A stretch of DNA of 28,517 bases from Reticulitermes lucifugus (GCA_026260175.1 JAKCWW010006173.1:4964-33480), one strand, 5' to 3'; numbered from the stretch's first letter, positions 11,401-21,665 are shown. Notes: generated by a model not told the origin, from the sequence alone. Numbers and translations: made by a program.

Positions 11401-12482
11401 ACTAAATTTTTAAATAGTATTTTAATGAATTATGCTTGAAAGGGTTCAATGAAACAAACGATTGGCGAGATGCGAGAGGGTGTCGTGCGGGTGAGGATGC
11501 TTTTACCGCAAAGTAAGAGAATTAAATGACGAGCGGTTTTTGGGTCCCCTGAATCAAGCCTTGGGGTTTGCGGTTGGGGAAATGAGATACAGAGGTAGGG
11601 CGCGGGAGGGGGATGAACGTGTATTCAAGTTCCAACCCCTCGGAAGTACAACAAAAGGACTTCCAGTATAACCTCATCCCCAAGAAGCAAACCATCACTC
11701 AATTAAAATTAAACGGCATCAATTATTTACAATTTTGTGTAATTTCATTTTGACAAAGCCACGAGATCCCCCCTTCTGCGCTGCGGGCGTGTGTACACAA
11801 AACTACGAAGTAGGAAGCTGGGTACAGCGGTAGGATATATGCGTGTAGTCAGACACGCGTCCTCTACTGGGTCGAGTGAAACGACCATCAAATATGATGA
11901 CCAAGATAAGTAAATTATTGCAAGCAGAAGGAGTTATTTCTAAATACCTCCATCTCGTTCTTGATCTTCCACGAATTTGGGCCTATGGTCTCTTCGCTTG
12001 AGAATGAACTATTGGAATTGAACTACTGAAGATTGATAAGTCTCACTGCACAGTGGATCGGCCCATGTCAAGGCCACTACGTACACAGGGCAACCCAGTC
12101 ACAGGCAAAGGCGGACAAATGTCAGTGCCCGGAGTTTGCTTCCAATACACGATGCCAGTATTCGAAAACTCGAAGTCAGTAGGCGCCTTAGATCGCGTGG
12201 CCTGTGATCGGGCTACAAAATATTAAAACACTGAACTAGGACAAGTAACTGAAGTGGCGTAGGTAAAGCCTAAGAGGTGCCTTTGTTAACACGGCAAGAA
12301 ATTGCGGTTTGCATAAGAGCCAGGGAGTATCTCGACCAGCTGAGTGACTATTAGCTGCTTTAGGAAGACACTAAACTGTCGCGTAGTTGTGTTTTTCAAT
12401 TACTGATGGTTAATTTATCCTATAACTTCTTGTGTTTTGGTTAATCGTACGAATACTAACAGTTACATAAAAATAGATCATG
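11401..12482. other. No gene recognised
   Basis: Mixed composition, with G-rich patches near 11460-11640. No domain, RNA gene or repeat border is recognised. Confidence 0.5.
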
Positions 12483-12865
12483 TTATGAAACGGGAGGGGG
12501 GGGGGTAAAGAACAAGGAGAAGGAGGAAAGAAAAAGGAATGATGAATGAAAGAAGAAATAAAAACAGAAGTATAAAAGAAAGGGAGAAACGACGATAGTT
12601 ATACACCAAAAGAAAAAAGAACAAAGAAAAAGTGAAGTAACAAAGAAAAAGGAAGAAACGAAAACTAGAGAAGGACAAAAGAAAGCAACAAGGACGAGAA
12701 TGAAAGGCAAAGAAAAGATAGAGGCAGAAAAATAAATGGAGAAAGAAAAAGCAATAACAAAATAGGGAAATAAATCAATAAACGAAGGTGAGAATGTAAA
12801 GCAACAAGGACGGAAAAGAAATAAACAAGGAAGAAAGGTGGAGAGACCGAAGACCAGACTGTGTA
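12483..12865. repeat. Purine-rich (A/G) strand tract
   Basis: The plus strand is overwhelmingly A and G for about 380 bases. The tract starts with a run of ten G (12496-12505) and continues as irregular GAAAG, GGAAG and AAAGA units. The overlapping minus-strand frames rich in F, S and L are by-products of this composition. It is likely an expanded and decayed microsatellite. Confidence 0.8.
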
Positions 12866-13967
12866 ACTTTAAAATTACTTCTTAAAAGGAGCCAGAATGT
12901 GGCTTTGTGACTTATTGTCTAATTAATAACGAACCGTCCCATACAGAAGTTGAAGGTGTGTGCAGAATCACCAGAGTAATCAGAGGGGTGGTGCGACGGA
13001 TACACCCTTATATCGCCGCGGCAGACGGAACACCCAACATCTGTTTTTGATTGTTAGCAGAGTTGTAACAAGTTGTTTCATCGAGCAGTACGTTATCAGC
13101 TTCATAAATAACGAAAATCATTACTGAAGGAGAGGAGGATGCATTGTGGGAACATGATGGACCCTTAAAAGGAAGGAGCAGCTCAGGAGAATGAAAGACA
13201 AATGTCCAGAATATTTCTAACGTCTAGCGAATTGACAGATTATGTAAGGTCAGTCATTTCAACTGATGGAGGTAACAAATTCCTTTCCTCTTGGTGGTAG
13301 ATTTATTACTTATGCTTTGTGTTTGGGAGTTCCCGGATACGACCTTCCACGTGAGACCTGCAGTTTTGAGGTTTTCGTGGTTTAGCTCAGTGCTTCCTTA
13401 CAAACCTTGTTATTACGCCCTAAAATTGGCCACGACCGCATCATTTCACATCAGTTCATCCTTGAAACTAATCCTGCAATTATATTAACCATCTTGACTC
13501 ACATAGGAGCTAACCGTGAAAATACTTCGATGTGTGGACTATAATTGGAAGCTCCACGTTTCCCATTTGATGCCTTCTAACTAGCTGACTGACTGACCAA
13601 CAACCTGAATCCGGAGAACGTCATCAGAAGCTAATAATAGCTCATTTGGCCAACATTCTCCGCATTTTAAGCAGCATGAACTTCCACTGCTTTCTGCACA
13701 AGGGCCTGTTTCTTAGCCTTACCTCAAATCAGTCCACACTCACAAGGCCAATTTCAAATCCGTCCACGTATACCGCCGTATTAACGTCAGGTTTCACCAC
13801 TCAATTTTGTGTGTATTTCTCATCTCCTCCACGCCTACTACATACCTCACTCATTTGATCATTCTGATAGACCTAATATTCGGCGAAGAGTACACATTAC
13901 GAAACTCTTTATTAGGCCCACGCAGTTTTCTACATCCTCCTGCTACTTCCTGCCCTTAAGTCTGAAC
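12866..13967. other. No gene recognised
   Basis: The frames at 13291-13488, 13646-13858 and 13809-13994 show no domain. Nothing else is supported. Confidence 0.5.
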
Positions 13968-14040
13968 ATTCTCGTTAGCGTGAATTTAAGTTAAAAAGAA
14001 GTAATGCACAATATTATTAACAGAGTAAGATGCATTTGTA

Positions 14041-14085
14041 ACCCCTACTTACGTTTCGGCAATTAAGTTGCCATCATCAGAGGGC
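14041..14085 (-). ncRNA. Hammerhead-like ribozyme motif, complete core (left arm)
   Basis: On the minus strand, CTGATGA (14080-14074) is followed by an extra T, a perfect 5-bp stem GGCAA/TTGCC (14072-14068 with 14062-14058), GAAAC (14057-14053), loop GTAA, and GTA ending at 14046. Helix I pairs GCCCT (14085-14081) with GGGGT (14045-14041), including two wobbles. All core residues expected of a hammerhead are present apart from the extra T. Confidence 0.6.
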
Positions 14086-14176
14086 GTTCATCAAAGAATC
14101 ACAAGTATATATGGCATCCAGATACACATTTGACATTGTATCTGGATGCCATAGTAGCTTGTGATTTTTGATGAAC

Positions 14177-14219
14177 GTCCCCTGAGGGTGGCAACTTGAT
14201 TGCCGAAACGTATGTAGGA
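14177..14219 (+). ncRNA. Hammerhead-like motif with a core change (right arm)
   Basis: CTGAGGG (14182-14188) replaces CTGATGA, changing the invariant A9 to G. An extra T, the stem GGCAA/TTGCC and GAAAC (14205-14209) follow, then GTAT and GTA. This is the inverted partner of the complete copy in the left arm and is probably inactive. Confidence 0.45.
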
Positions 14220-14316
14220 GTTACAAATGCATCTTACTCTGTTAATAATCTTGTGCATTTGTTGGTTTTAACTTAAATTCATAATCAAATGCACGTTACA
14301 TAAATTCTCGATAGCG

Positions 14317-14994
14317 ACTTATTTTAAATGCCTTTTTAATACATATTATTAACCTGTTGAATCTCAGTGTAAGTTACTTTAACGTTTAAGCGGAATATGC
14401 TGATCCTTCTTCATGTCCAGGCAGAACAAAAATTCCCCAACAGAGGTTGAAGAAAATACTGACCTACTCATAATTAGAAACAAAACAAAATGGAACGAAC
14501 CCCAAATAAACGAAGGAAAACAATGCACAGACACAATTAAAGCAGTCTAATTTATAAGATATATGTATATATACACACACACACACTGTTTTTTTACTGG
14601 GTCGTGGTCATTGGTTTGGCTCTGATTAGGTTTAACAGCAAAATTTTGAGTAAACTAATGAACATTTGGGATGTATAAAGACATACGTATATTACTAGCT
14701 ATGCAACTGGCTCCGTACAGATTGTTATCCGGGCTCAGCCCCAGTTGCAGTTACGTAGTATCCTACTCCTGACGGGTTGATTTTGATATCCGTTTTAAGG
14801 CAATAAATTCGCTCGTGTTCACATCTAACGGGAACACGCTATGAGAGGAAGGCACAGCGCAATGATTCTAGTGACTGACCTTCCTTCTGTTTAATTATTT
14901 TGATAACAGAATCACGGTTTATTGTGTTGTTGGGAAAGATATATTTCAATTTTCTTTACAGCCTTTGCTCGAAATATTGTTTTATTCGATATAT
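14317..14994. other. No gene recognised; contains a TA/CA microsatellite
   Basis: An alternating TA then CA run lies at about 14561-14586. The rest shows no recognisable gene or element. Confidence 0.5.
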
Positions 14995-15293
14995 AAATAA
15001 CGAGTTTTTTTACGTGACGCAAAAGCCCAAATCGGGCCTAGGCCAACTCGGTTTGAAATTTGTAGATCACACACAATTATACACACAGTTACACACACAC
15101 ACACACACCCGGTGGGACTCCTCTGAACGAGTGATCAGCTCGTCTCAGAGGCCGCTACCTACACAACACACAACAAACATAAGAAACGAACATTCATGCC
15201 CACAGCGGGATTGGAACCAGCGATCCCAGCAATCAAGCGGCAGCAGACGTACGCCTTAGACTGCATGGCCACCGGGATCGACAAATAACGAGT
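14995..15293 (-). mobile_element. tRNA-derived SINE with 11-bp flanking duplication
   Basis: AAATAACGAGT occurs at 14995-15005 and 15283-15293, enclosing 277 bases. On the minus strand the element starts CGATCCCGGTGGCCATGCAG. It contains a tRNA A-box-like GTGGCCATGCAGTCTAAGGC and a B-box-like GGTTCCAATCCC, spaced with room for a long variable arm as in class II (Leu/Ser-type) tRNAs. A (GT)n stretch and a short A-run end the 3' side. The box elements would serve RNA polymerase III transcription, and mobilisation would need a partner LINE. It is not a functional tRNA because no clean acceptor stem can be drawn. Confidence 0.7.
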
Positions 15294-15394
15294 CACCTAC
15301 TTATAATTACAGTAGAATTGCGCTCAGGAACGCTTGTAGCTCTTCTTACAATGTCCGTTATTACTTTATGATTGTGACCAAAGTTTGGTTGGTT

Positions 15395-15545
15395 GATCGA
15401 CAGATTTTAGTTAAAGTTCCCAGTACCAACTTCTATGAAAATTCGTTCAGTGATCGGTTCTCGAGTTGTTGTCTGCGGACAGACTGACGAAGAGAGAAGT
15501 ATTTTTGCATCTTTTCGTTGGGAACGCGCCAAACCGATGAGTTAC
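15395..15545 (+). repeat. Dispersed repeat, copy related to 4560-4735
   Basis: GACAGATTTTAG, GAAAATTCGTTCAG, TCTGCGGACAGACTGACG and GGGAACGCGCC occur in the same order as in the 4560 copy. Here the GGAC microsatellite is not expanded. Family unknown; SINE or LINE 3' end suspected. Confidence 0.45.
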
Positions 15546-16820
15546 GAAAGAATCATGACGTAGTTTCAACGTATTCAGAACCAATATCAGAGCGTTCCGT
15601 ATGATATACTGCAGAGGAGATATTAGAAACCGGAGGGAGTGAGAATCTCGCTCCATCTCGGAGGCTGGGGACCGCCTTCCCTGCTTCTATTATTAATAAG
15701 CTTGCTGCAAGAGACAGTCGTGTAATTGGAAAGTGTGATCAGTCAGAAGCAGCGGCAACTTGCGGCACTTCGGTGGACGGAATATAACTGTCTTTGTGCA
15801 CAGAGGAGCAGTGACCTCTGCAACGTGGTACAGTCGTCCGTCTTCAGCCTTCAGATACTGTATTTACAAGTCGGCACTAAAAGTAAGAAAAGCGACACAT
15901 ACTGTAACAAATACAGTTAACACTTTGAGACCAGAAATTCATCAAATTCAGGGGTCTCAAACTAAATTCGTAATCGGACGAATAATTTTGAAGAATACAG
16001 CGGGTTGCACGTCATTTTAAGAGATAAATATTTTAATTTTTTTAACTGAAAACACCATTAGTAATATTGGATACTTTTAGTAGCAACAATAAGACATGAA
16101 ACAATTACTGAATCTTAAACGTAACTGTACTGTTTTCTCTTTACTGACGTATGCTGTGCGTTACCACCTGGGGTAGAAATCTTCTTTAAGTTTTGACGAA
16201 AAAACTTAATTCTTTGAGTAAAAAACTTGGACACTGGCCCGGAATACATTCGCTAATTAAAGTAAGGTCTGCGACAGGGCGGAATAAATTGAACTGGTGG
16301 GTCGTGTGTTTGAGAATCCTCGTCCAAAGATTGATTGTTCCGGAATTTTATCTACATCCAATTGTATTCTACACATAATCCGTTAAAGGGCAGAAGGAAG
16401 CAGCATACAAAGTGACATGAGCATTACTTCTTAATGTTCTGTTGTATTCTATTACGTTAGCTTTCCTTAGGCAGACACTTTCTGCTCAGCACTTCAGTGT
16501 TCGTTTATCTAATTCAGATTTTCCAAAATTTTCCTACAATCAGGACAGCAACTGTGGCATAAAGGAACATAGCAAACTTTATATTCCGGTGAGTTGTAGC
16601 TAGAATGTTAACCTTTTCTATGGTAGTTCAAGTATAAGAAATCTTCCTTCAATAGTTGTTTCCATGATAACGTAAAATCAGTACTTCTGGAAAGCCAAGA
16701 ATATTTAATTCTAGCAGTTGAGAGGCAGTAAGACACGTTCCTTCCACTTACTTTAAACACAAGAAATTAACACTAGAAAGGTCTGCGCTTTTAAGCGATG
16801 TCTGCTCTAAGCTTGGAAAC
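15546..16820. other. No gene recognised
   Basis: The frames at 15726-16020 and 16193-16378 lack recognisable domains. AT-rich in the second half. Confidence 0.5.
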
Positions 16821-16942
16821 TGTTAAATGTATTTTTTATAATGTTCATTCCAAGCATTGTCGATAACTAATTCGCAACACTCAGACCAACAAAATGCACA
16901 GTATTGTTTCTTAGATACTTATATTATAATATCAAATAAAAT

Positions 16943-16985
16943 ATTCCTACATGTTTCGACCCCCAAGGAATCATCATCAGGGAAC
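16943..16985 (-). ncRNA. Hammerhead-like ribozyme motif, complete core (left arm)
   Basis: On the minus strand CTGATGA (16980-16974) is followed by an extra T and the stem GATTCC/GGGGTC with a TTG loop (six pairs, two of them wobbles). Then come GAAAC (16957-16953), loop AT, and GTA ending at 16948. Helix I pairs GTTCC (16985-16981) with GGAAT (16947-16943). Stem II differs completely from that at 14041 but still pairs. Confidence 0.65.
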
Positions 16986-17052
16986 CAACCAAAGCAATAC
17001 TGCATGAAACTAAAAGTTGGTAATTTAGTTTTATGGAGTATTGCTTTGGTTG

Positions 17053-17095
17053 GTTCCCTGATGATGATGCCTTGGGAGTCGAAACAAGTAGGAAT
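17053..17095 (+). ncRNA. Hammerhead-like ribozyme motif, complete core (right arm)
   Basis: CTGATGA (17058-17064) is followed by an extra T and the stem GATGCC/GGAGTC with a TTG loop and one internal mismatch. Then come GAAAC (17081-17085), loop AA, and GTA (17088-17090). Helix I pairs GTTCC (17053-17057) with GGAAT (17091-17095). The core is intact despite several differences from the left arm. Confidence 0.65.
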
Positions 17096-17176
17096 ATTTT
17101 ATGTGATATAATATTCGTATCTAAGAACAATACTGTGATTTTTGTTGGTCTGAGTGTTGCGAATTGTTAAATGTAT

Positions 17177-20131
17177 GTGCGGTCTACAGATTGCAGGCCC
17201 ACAGGTCCCGAAAGATGGTTGCTTTAGAAAACAGAATTTTATTTTCAGAATGGTTCTGCCACAGTTTTTATTTAAATCGCCGTTTTAAGGGGGGTGACTT
17301 TTGTAATGTGACAAATAAAATCAGGATCCACCCTTCTGTTTCCCCCTGTGATGTTCACCCCCTGCGAGGATCTGCTAATGAGTTGTTTTGTCGTGTGAAC
17401 TGTATCAGGAAGCCCTAGGGGAAGAGAGCGATCTTGACGCGGATGGGGTTACAGAAGGAAGAATCAACGTAACTGTATCAAATCCAGTCAATACTGAAGG
17501 GAAGGCTTGGTTTTGATTCCAGGGAAGGGCGCTAGAAATTGTACGTCTTCGCTGAGACATTTGGAGGAAGTTTGGGACATACGCACTGCGCATCCAGCTG
17601 TTACCGTGGCTCAGGTGTAAGAGTTGGGACTAAGAGTACGTTGTCATCATAGCTCAGTAGAGGTTACGAATTAGGCGATCGATATCGACTTCCGACACGG
17701 GCTGTTAGATTTTAGGATCCAGGACCAGACAACTGTGTCTAAAGGGCCTCCGAGCCGACACTGTCTTCCACACTGGCCCACGACGTCTCAGTACTTTGGT
17801 AGTACGTGGTCAGGAAAGCTTGATCTTCAAGGCAGCAAGTTGAGCAAAGTGGACTGATTATATGCTTACTGCTGTGGCTGTTGATATATATGTTTATACT
17901 TATAACTGCATAAGAAACAAGGTTTTTAAAAACTGGTGGTTTGAAACATGTTTACAGAAAGATGTATTTGATACGCAACAGAGCGATATGGAATTCGGCG
18001 TGAACATAATTATAAGCCTATTTTAGAAAATGATATTATTTATGCAGAAAATCGGACTTCAAGCTTTAACTTGGCAAGTGTTCATAGCGTGGTCCTCTGG
18101 TTTGACAGTGTTGTCTGGTGGAGCATTCTGCCTTCATCTTGAGGGTAAATATTTCATGTTTAATCTTATGAACTAAGTTACGACTTGCCGAATTTATTTC
18201 AAAACATTTGACCACTAATAATATGTCACAAACATTTTCTGTGTACTAATGCAGAGACACATGCCGCCTATTTTCATAATTCAGCTTGTCTTGAACAGCA
18301 CATGAATCCAGCAAGTCCGCTAGTGGCTTACTAATAAGCCCAGGTTATACTTATGGCAGTAATTTTGACTTCTCTTCTTAATCACTAGGTCTAGGCCAGC
18401 TGTGGGTTCACAGCCTGTTAGGGACTGGAAAGACAGCGTCACTTTATTATTCCCCACGTCAAGAATGTGTGGAGCTTCGTCTTCATCGTCTCTATACCTC
18501 TTCATGGCCTTGTAATAGATGTGGGTTAACTTTGCTTTATATAGGAAATAAACTTGAAATTTTTCGTTATATAGACTACGTCGTTTACTCTGAGCTGCGT
18601 TCTAAATCTCAGAATAAGACCCAATTGCGGACCAAAATTCTGGTAAGGTGCTTGCTGTTCAAGCCTGTGGCATACTTCAAAATCGATGATAAATGACAAT
18701 GGAGCAATTACAATAACGATTTGCGGGTGAAGACGGAAGTAGGCGTATAGGACAAAAACTAGTCGTAGTGTCATTTTGTCAAGCCTAAACTTCACATCGT
18801 GTTTCCTTGGGACTGAGAACTGGCCTCGAGGTGAGAAGCCGCCTGGGATATGGTACCGCCACTCTTACTCGTTTCCTCGTAAGAGGCAAAAATAAAAAAG
18901 CACTGTTTTGCTTCAGGCCCTGGGTGCGTAACCATCATTTTTGACGTCTTTCTTCTGTCATCGTTTCATGTGAAAACCGCAGAAAATTTCAAACTTCGCG
19001 TGTTATTTCTAGCAAATGACAACCCCAAACCATTAATTTCCAAGTATTTTTTATGCTATGGAACAGAAGCATAAAAACGCCTCGGTGGTACATGTTAACC
19101 CCTTAGTATTATATAAAATAACCGAAAAGATTCTTTTTTTTACAAAACGAGGGAAAACATGCATCCCTATTCCTCTAGGGGCGTGTTCGTCTGATGATGT
19201 CAATAGCTCTGAAAAGAAGTCAGATAGAGAAGGAGCTGAACAATGTGGATGAGAGCGCAGTCTGCCGGTTGCGTTTAAACCACGTATACATATTGTAGGT
19301 GCAGACAACAATGGAGGGGTATAAGGTAAGAGGGAGGGAGGGAGGGAGGGAGGTGGTGTTCTTTAAAACTTCCCACTGATTGAGCCCACAAAAGAGGTAG
19401 AGGGGGGTGAGGTACCTAAAATCCTTCACGGTGGTTTTACTGCGTTACGGCATCTCTCGCGGATTCTTCCTCTCTGTTGTCATCCTGATGTACCACAGCA
19501 TTGGGGTTGTTGAGAGGAGGGGGAGAAGTCAGTTTTCAGCCCTGTTCTCGTAACACTTCACTTCCCGACGCACAAAAACCTCACGTGGAGTGGCTTTTTA
19601 GCTAAAGGTACATTGGTGCAGTTGGGCGAGCATCCATTTACCATATTCCTGTCAGCAGGGAACCGGAGGGCACATGTACAACTGACAGAAGAAGGAACGT
19701 TATGACATTTCAACCAGAATGGAGAAATAAGATTTTTTTTTATTCCATCATACGTTCGTAGGATGCAGCAGCTTACAGATTGGCGCATCGTAAACATAAT
19801 CTAGGTATAAATGTTCCTGACAGCGGTGTGTTACAGTAAGCATAGTTTTTATTTTGTACACTGATAATCATGTTAAATTTCTGCAAACAAAACTTCTTGG
19901 AAATTGCTGTCATATGTTGTACGCAAGGCAAGGTTTCTACAGACTTGGGTCCGCTGGTCCAGTAATCGAAACTAACTTTTCCTAAGAATGCCAACTGGGT
20001 GGAACCGTACCTTACGGGTGATGATGGAAATGGAGCCAGTTTCCAAAAAGTTACATTTGAGAAATTCAAGAAGAGAGAAAAGTCCAGAACAGTAGGCTTA
20101 TCCTGATCATAATGAATATTACAAAGAAACA
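17177..20131. other. No gene recognised; long unassigned stretch
   Basis: No supported gene is seen. A weak tRNA A-box-like GTGGCTCAGGTGTAAGAG lies near 17606-17623 but has no convincing B box. The frame on the minus strand at 18505-18320 resembles repeat-derived translations only loosely. G-rich simple repeats occur at 19330-19353. Confidence 0.45.
19330..19353. repeat. (GGGA)n microsatellite
   Basis: At least five GGG runs are separated by single A bases, a pattern able to form a G-quadruplex in principle. No promoter or gene is seen beside it. Confidence 0.85.
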
Positions 20132-20234
20132 GTAATTCATTCATTCTGTAGTCTAACGACAGGTCCGTACCTCTTCCAAAACAATTTCTCCACAGGGTGC
20201 GATCTAGTGCTTCCTCTTTCAATTTCCAGTAATA
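20132..20234 (-). pseudogene. Truncated tail of the (GAAT)n-tailed non-LTR retrotransposon
   Basis: The minus strand encodes YWKLKEEALDRTLWR followed by a FGRG motif. This corresponds in position to YWNLKAEAIHRFLER in the copy at 25311-25790. A small deletion then shifts the frame before the family's end (GYGPVVRQTTE in the copy at 28480-28517). Here the shifted reading passes into GAATGAATGAAT, the tail repeat. Only about 100 bases of the element survive, the usual result of 5' truncation. The longer 154-codon frame that includes it continues downstream into non-homologous sequence and is not a gene. Confidence 0.8.
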
Positions 20235-20854
20235 CAAGATAAAAACACAAAATAAGACATTAAAAGAAATAATTTCTATAGCCTGGCCTATGATGTAATT
20301 TGATATATGAATACAAACATTTCAGTGGAACTTGCTGCTTAGGGCTTTAGGGTATAAGTTGGAGGCCGCAGGTGCTTCTGAAAAGTTTGTATCCGTCTAC
20401 CAAACTATACAGCATCACGTCACAGAACACCATAATGCTGATAAGGCTATAAAAGCCTTAAGTCTGACACCAAATAGACGGTTATAACATCTGGAAGAAT
20501 ATCAAAAAACTATATTCTGAAGCCTTGTCTGCATGAACCAAAGGGAAGAAGATAGATAGGCATGTAGCGTGAAACTGTAAGATTAGATGAAATTCTTGTC
20601 AGAAAAGCTCAATTAAAGGTGTGTATCTTGCTTGTTGGAAATAAGAAATTGTTACCAAGTTTGGGTAGAGAAACTCAAGAGAAGTGATGGCTTGGAAGTT
20701 CTGGGTACAAATTCGAAGGTAATACTTTATTAAATAAATCTTGGATAAGTACGCTGGTCGGGGACAGGTCGGTATGTGAAATGCAAGCGGATGGACGGCC
20801 GTGTATAAACGCTCGACGGGCAAAATTTTTATTTCATTTTACTTTTTTTTTTAC
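20235..20854. other. No gene recognised
   Basis: No domain, RNA gene or element border is recognised. A short T-run closes this stretch near 20840-20852. Confidence 0.5.
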
Positions 20855-20990
20855 CACATCCACACTGGCCCCGTAATTCACTCAGACTTCTAGCCGATAT
20901 ATATCGGGGATAGAGCGGCCAGAACGTAATGCCGTAACTTATTTTCCATACAGTGACAAAGATAAAGCGGGCGGTCCCTTGCTATTAGTC
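20855..20990 (+). repeat. Possible decayed SINE fragment
   Basis: CACACTGGCCCCGTAATTCA is followed by GATAGAGCGGCCAGAACGTA, which parallels GGTAAAGCGGCCGGGGCGTG in the SINE at 21249-21436. No TSD or tRNA head is seen, so this is a weak call. Confidence 0.35.
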
Positions 20991-21233
20991 CTACTGTCAC
21001 AAGTTCATGATGCGTCCGTAGGAAATAGGACTTCATTTTTATGTCAGACGAATAGATTTTGGGTCGTCGGAAGGGGTTCAGAGCAGACTGCTTAAAGGGA
21101 TGTTAGATTACGTTGACAAAACTTTGGATTCCATAACAAAAAGGAAATCATGTATAAGTTCATTGTAAGCCCCCCAAGGAACGCCTCCGCTCTGAACCTA
21201 ATGGCAGTATTTTTAATAATCAAATTAATTTCC

Positions 21234-21451
21234 TAGAGGAACTGAATAGACCGGCCCTGGGGCCCACCCAGCCTCCTATAAAATGGGTACCGAGTCTCTT
21301 TCCCGGAGGTAAAGCGGCCGGGGCGTGGAGTTGACCACCCATTCTCATCTAGTGCCAGGGTTAAAGAAAGAGTAGAGCTATACCTCTACTCCCCCTCTGG
21401 GCCTTCATGGCCTGTTCTAGGGAGAACTTTACCTTTTAGAGGAACTGAATA
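21234..21451 (+). mobile_element. SINE body with perfect 15-bp target-site duplication
   Basis: TAGAGGAACTGAATA at 21234-21248 is repeated exactly at 21437-21451. The 188 bases between carry GCCCACCCAGCCTCC, a central GTAAAGCGGCCGGGGCGTGG, CATCTAGTGCC, and the 3' block GGGCCTTCATGGCCTG. The same ordered blocks occur in the copies at 22655-22958 (minus) and 27956-28165 (plus). The tRNA-like head seen in those copies is missing here, so this insertion is 5'-truncated. The clean duplication makes the borders secure and implies LINE-driven target-primed insertion. Confidence 0.85.
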
Positions 21452-21529
21452 CGTTGTTCCGTCTACATTACCGTCTGGTGGCATTAGTTTATCGCTTTAA
21501 AGCACCGTGGCTACTGTACTTCGTCGTCA

Positions 21530-21558
21530 TCTTCTTCTTATTCTTCTTCTTCTTCTTC
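21530..21558. repeat. (CTT)n microsatellite
   Basis: Repeated CTT/TTC triplets with one interruption. They account for the phenylalanine- and leucine-rich short frames in this place. Confidence 0.9.
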
Positions 21559-21665
21559 TGTTTCTTTTTGTTTTGCGGGGATGGCGTCAGGGGTCGCAAT
21601 GCAGCACTGCAGCTATGGGCGGGTTTTTGGATCTTGTGAGTGGGATTCGACTTTCATTTGGACAC

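Larger units (their letters stand above)
13968..14316. mobile_element. Fold-back element, nearly perfect 145-bp arms, 13-bp flanking repeats
   Basis: The sequence from 13981 to about 14281 is one large palindrome. Arms 13981-14126 and 14135-14281 pair at high identity around a few central bases near 14127-14134. ATTCTCGTTAGCG (13968-13980) and ATTCTCGATAGCG (14304-14316) match at 12 of 13 positions and look like a target-site duplication. The left duplication abuts the palindrome exactly. The right arm is followed by 22 unpaired bases before its duplication. Each arm carries a hammerhead-like core. There is no coding capacity. High arm identity suggests a fairly young insertion or arm homogenisation. 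Confidence 0.85.
16821..17176. mobile_element. Fold-back element with two ribozyme-like arms and 12-bp flanking repeats
   Basis: Arms at about 16869-17014 and 17024-17167 are reverse complements at high identity. TGTTAAATGTAT occurs at 16821-16832 and 17165-17176, a perfect 12-bp direct repeat consistent with a target-site duplication. About 36 bases between the left duplication and the left arm have no partner on the right. Both arms keep a full hammerhead-like core, in opposite orientations and both reading outward. The two overlapping frames on opposite strands here are mirror images caused by the palindrome and are not genes. Confidence 0.85.

Noticed and set aside
12478..12710. Two F/S/L-rich minus-strand frames that look like membrane proteins.
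   Set aside because: They are composition artefacts of the purine-rich plus strand.
16857..17130. Overlapping open frames on both strands with similar peptides.
   Set aside because: They are mirror images produced by the palindromic fold-back element.
17600..17700. tRNA A-box-like GTGGCTCAG and TAGCTCAG sequences.
   Set aside because: No B box at a proper distance and no tRNA fold; too weak for a SINE call.
18320..18505. 61-codon minus-strand frame with a loose resemblance to repeat-derived peptides.
   Set aside because: The similarity is from memory, spans few residues and could not be checked.
19194..19230. CTGATGATGTC followed by GAAAA, resembling the ribozyme core.
   Set aside because: The intervening bases form no stem, GAAAC is not matched, and helix I does not pair.
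19773..20237. 154-codon minus-strand frame as a possible gene.
   Set aside because: Its first part is a truncated retrotransposon end and the remainder is unrelated sequence read through a frameshift.
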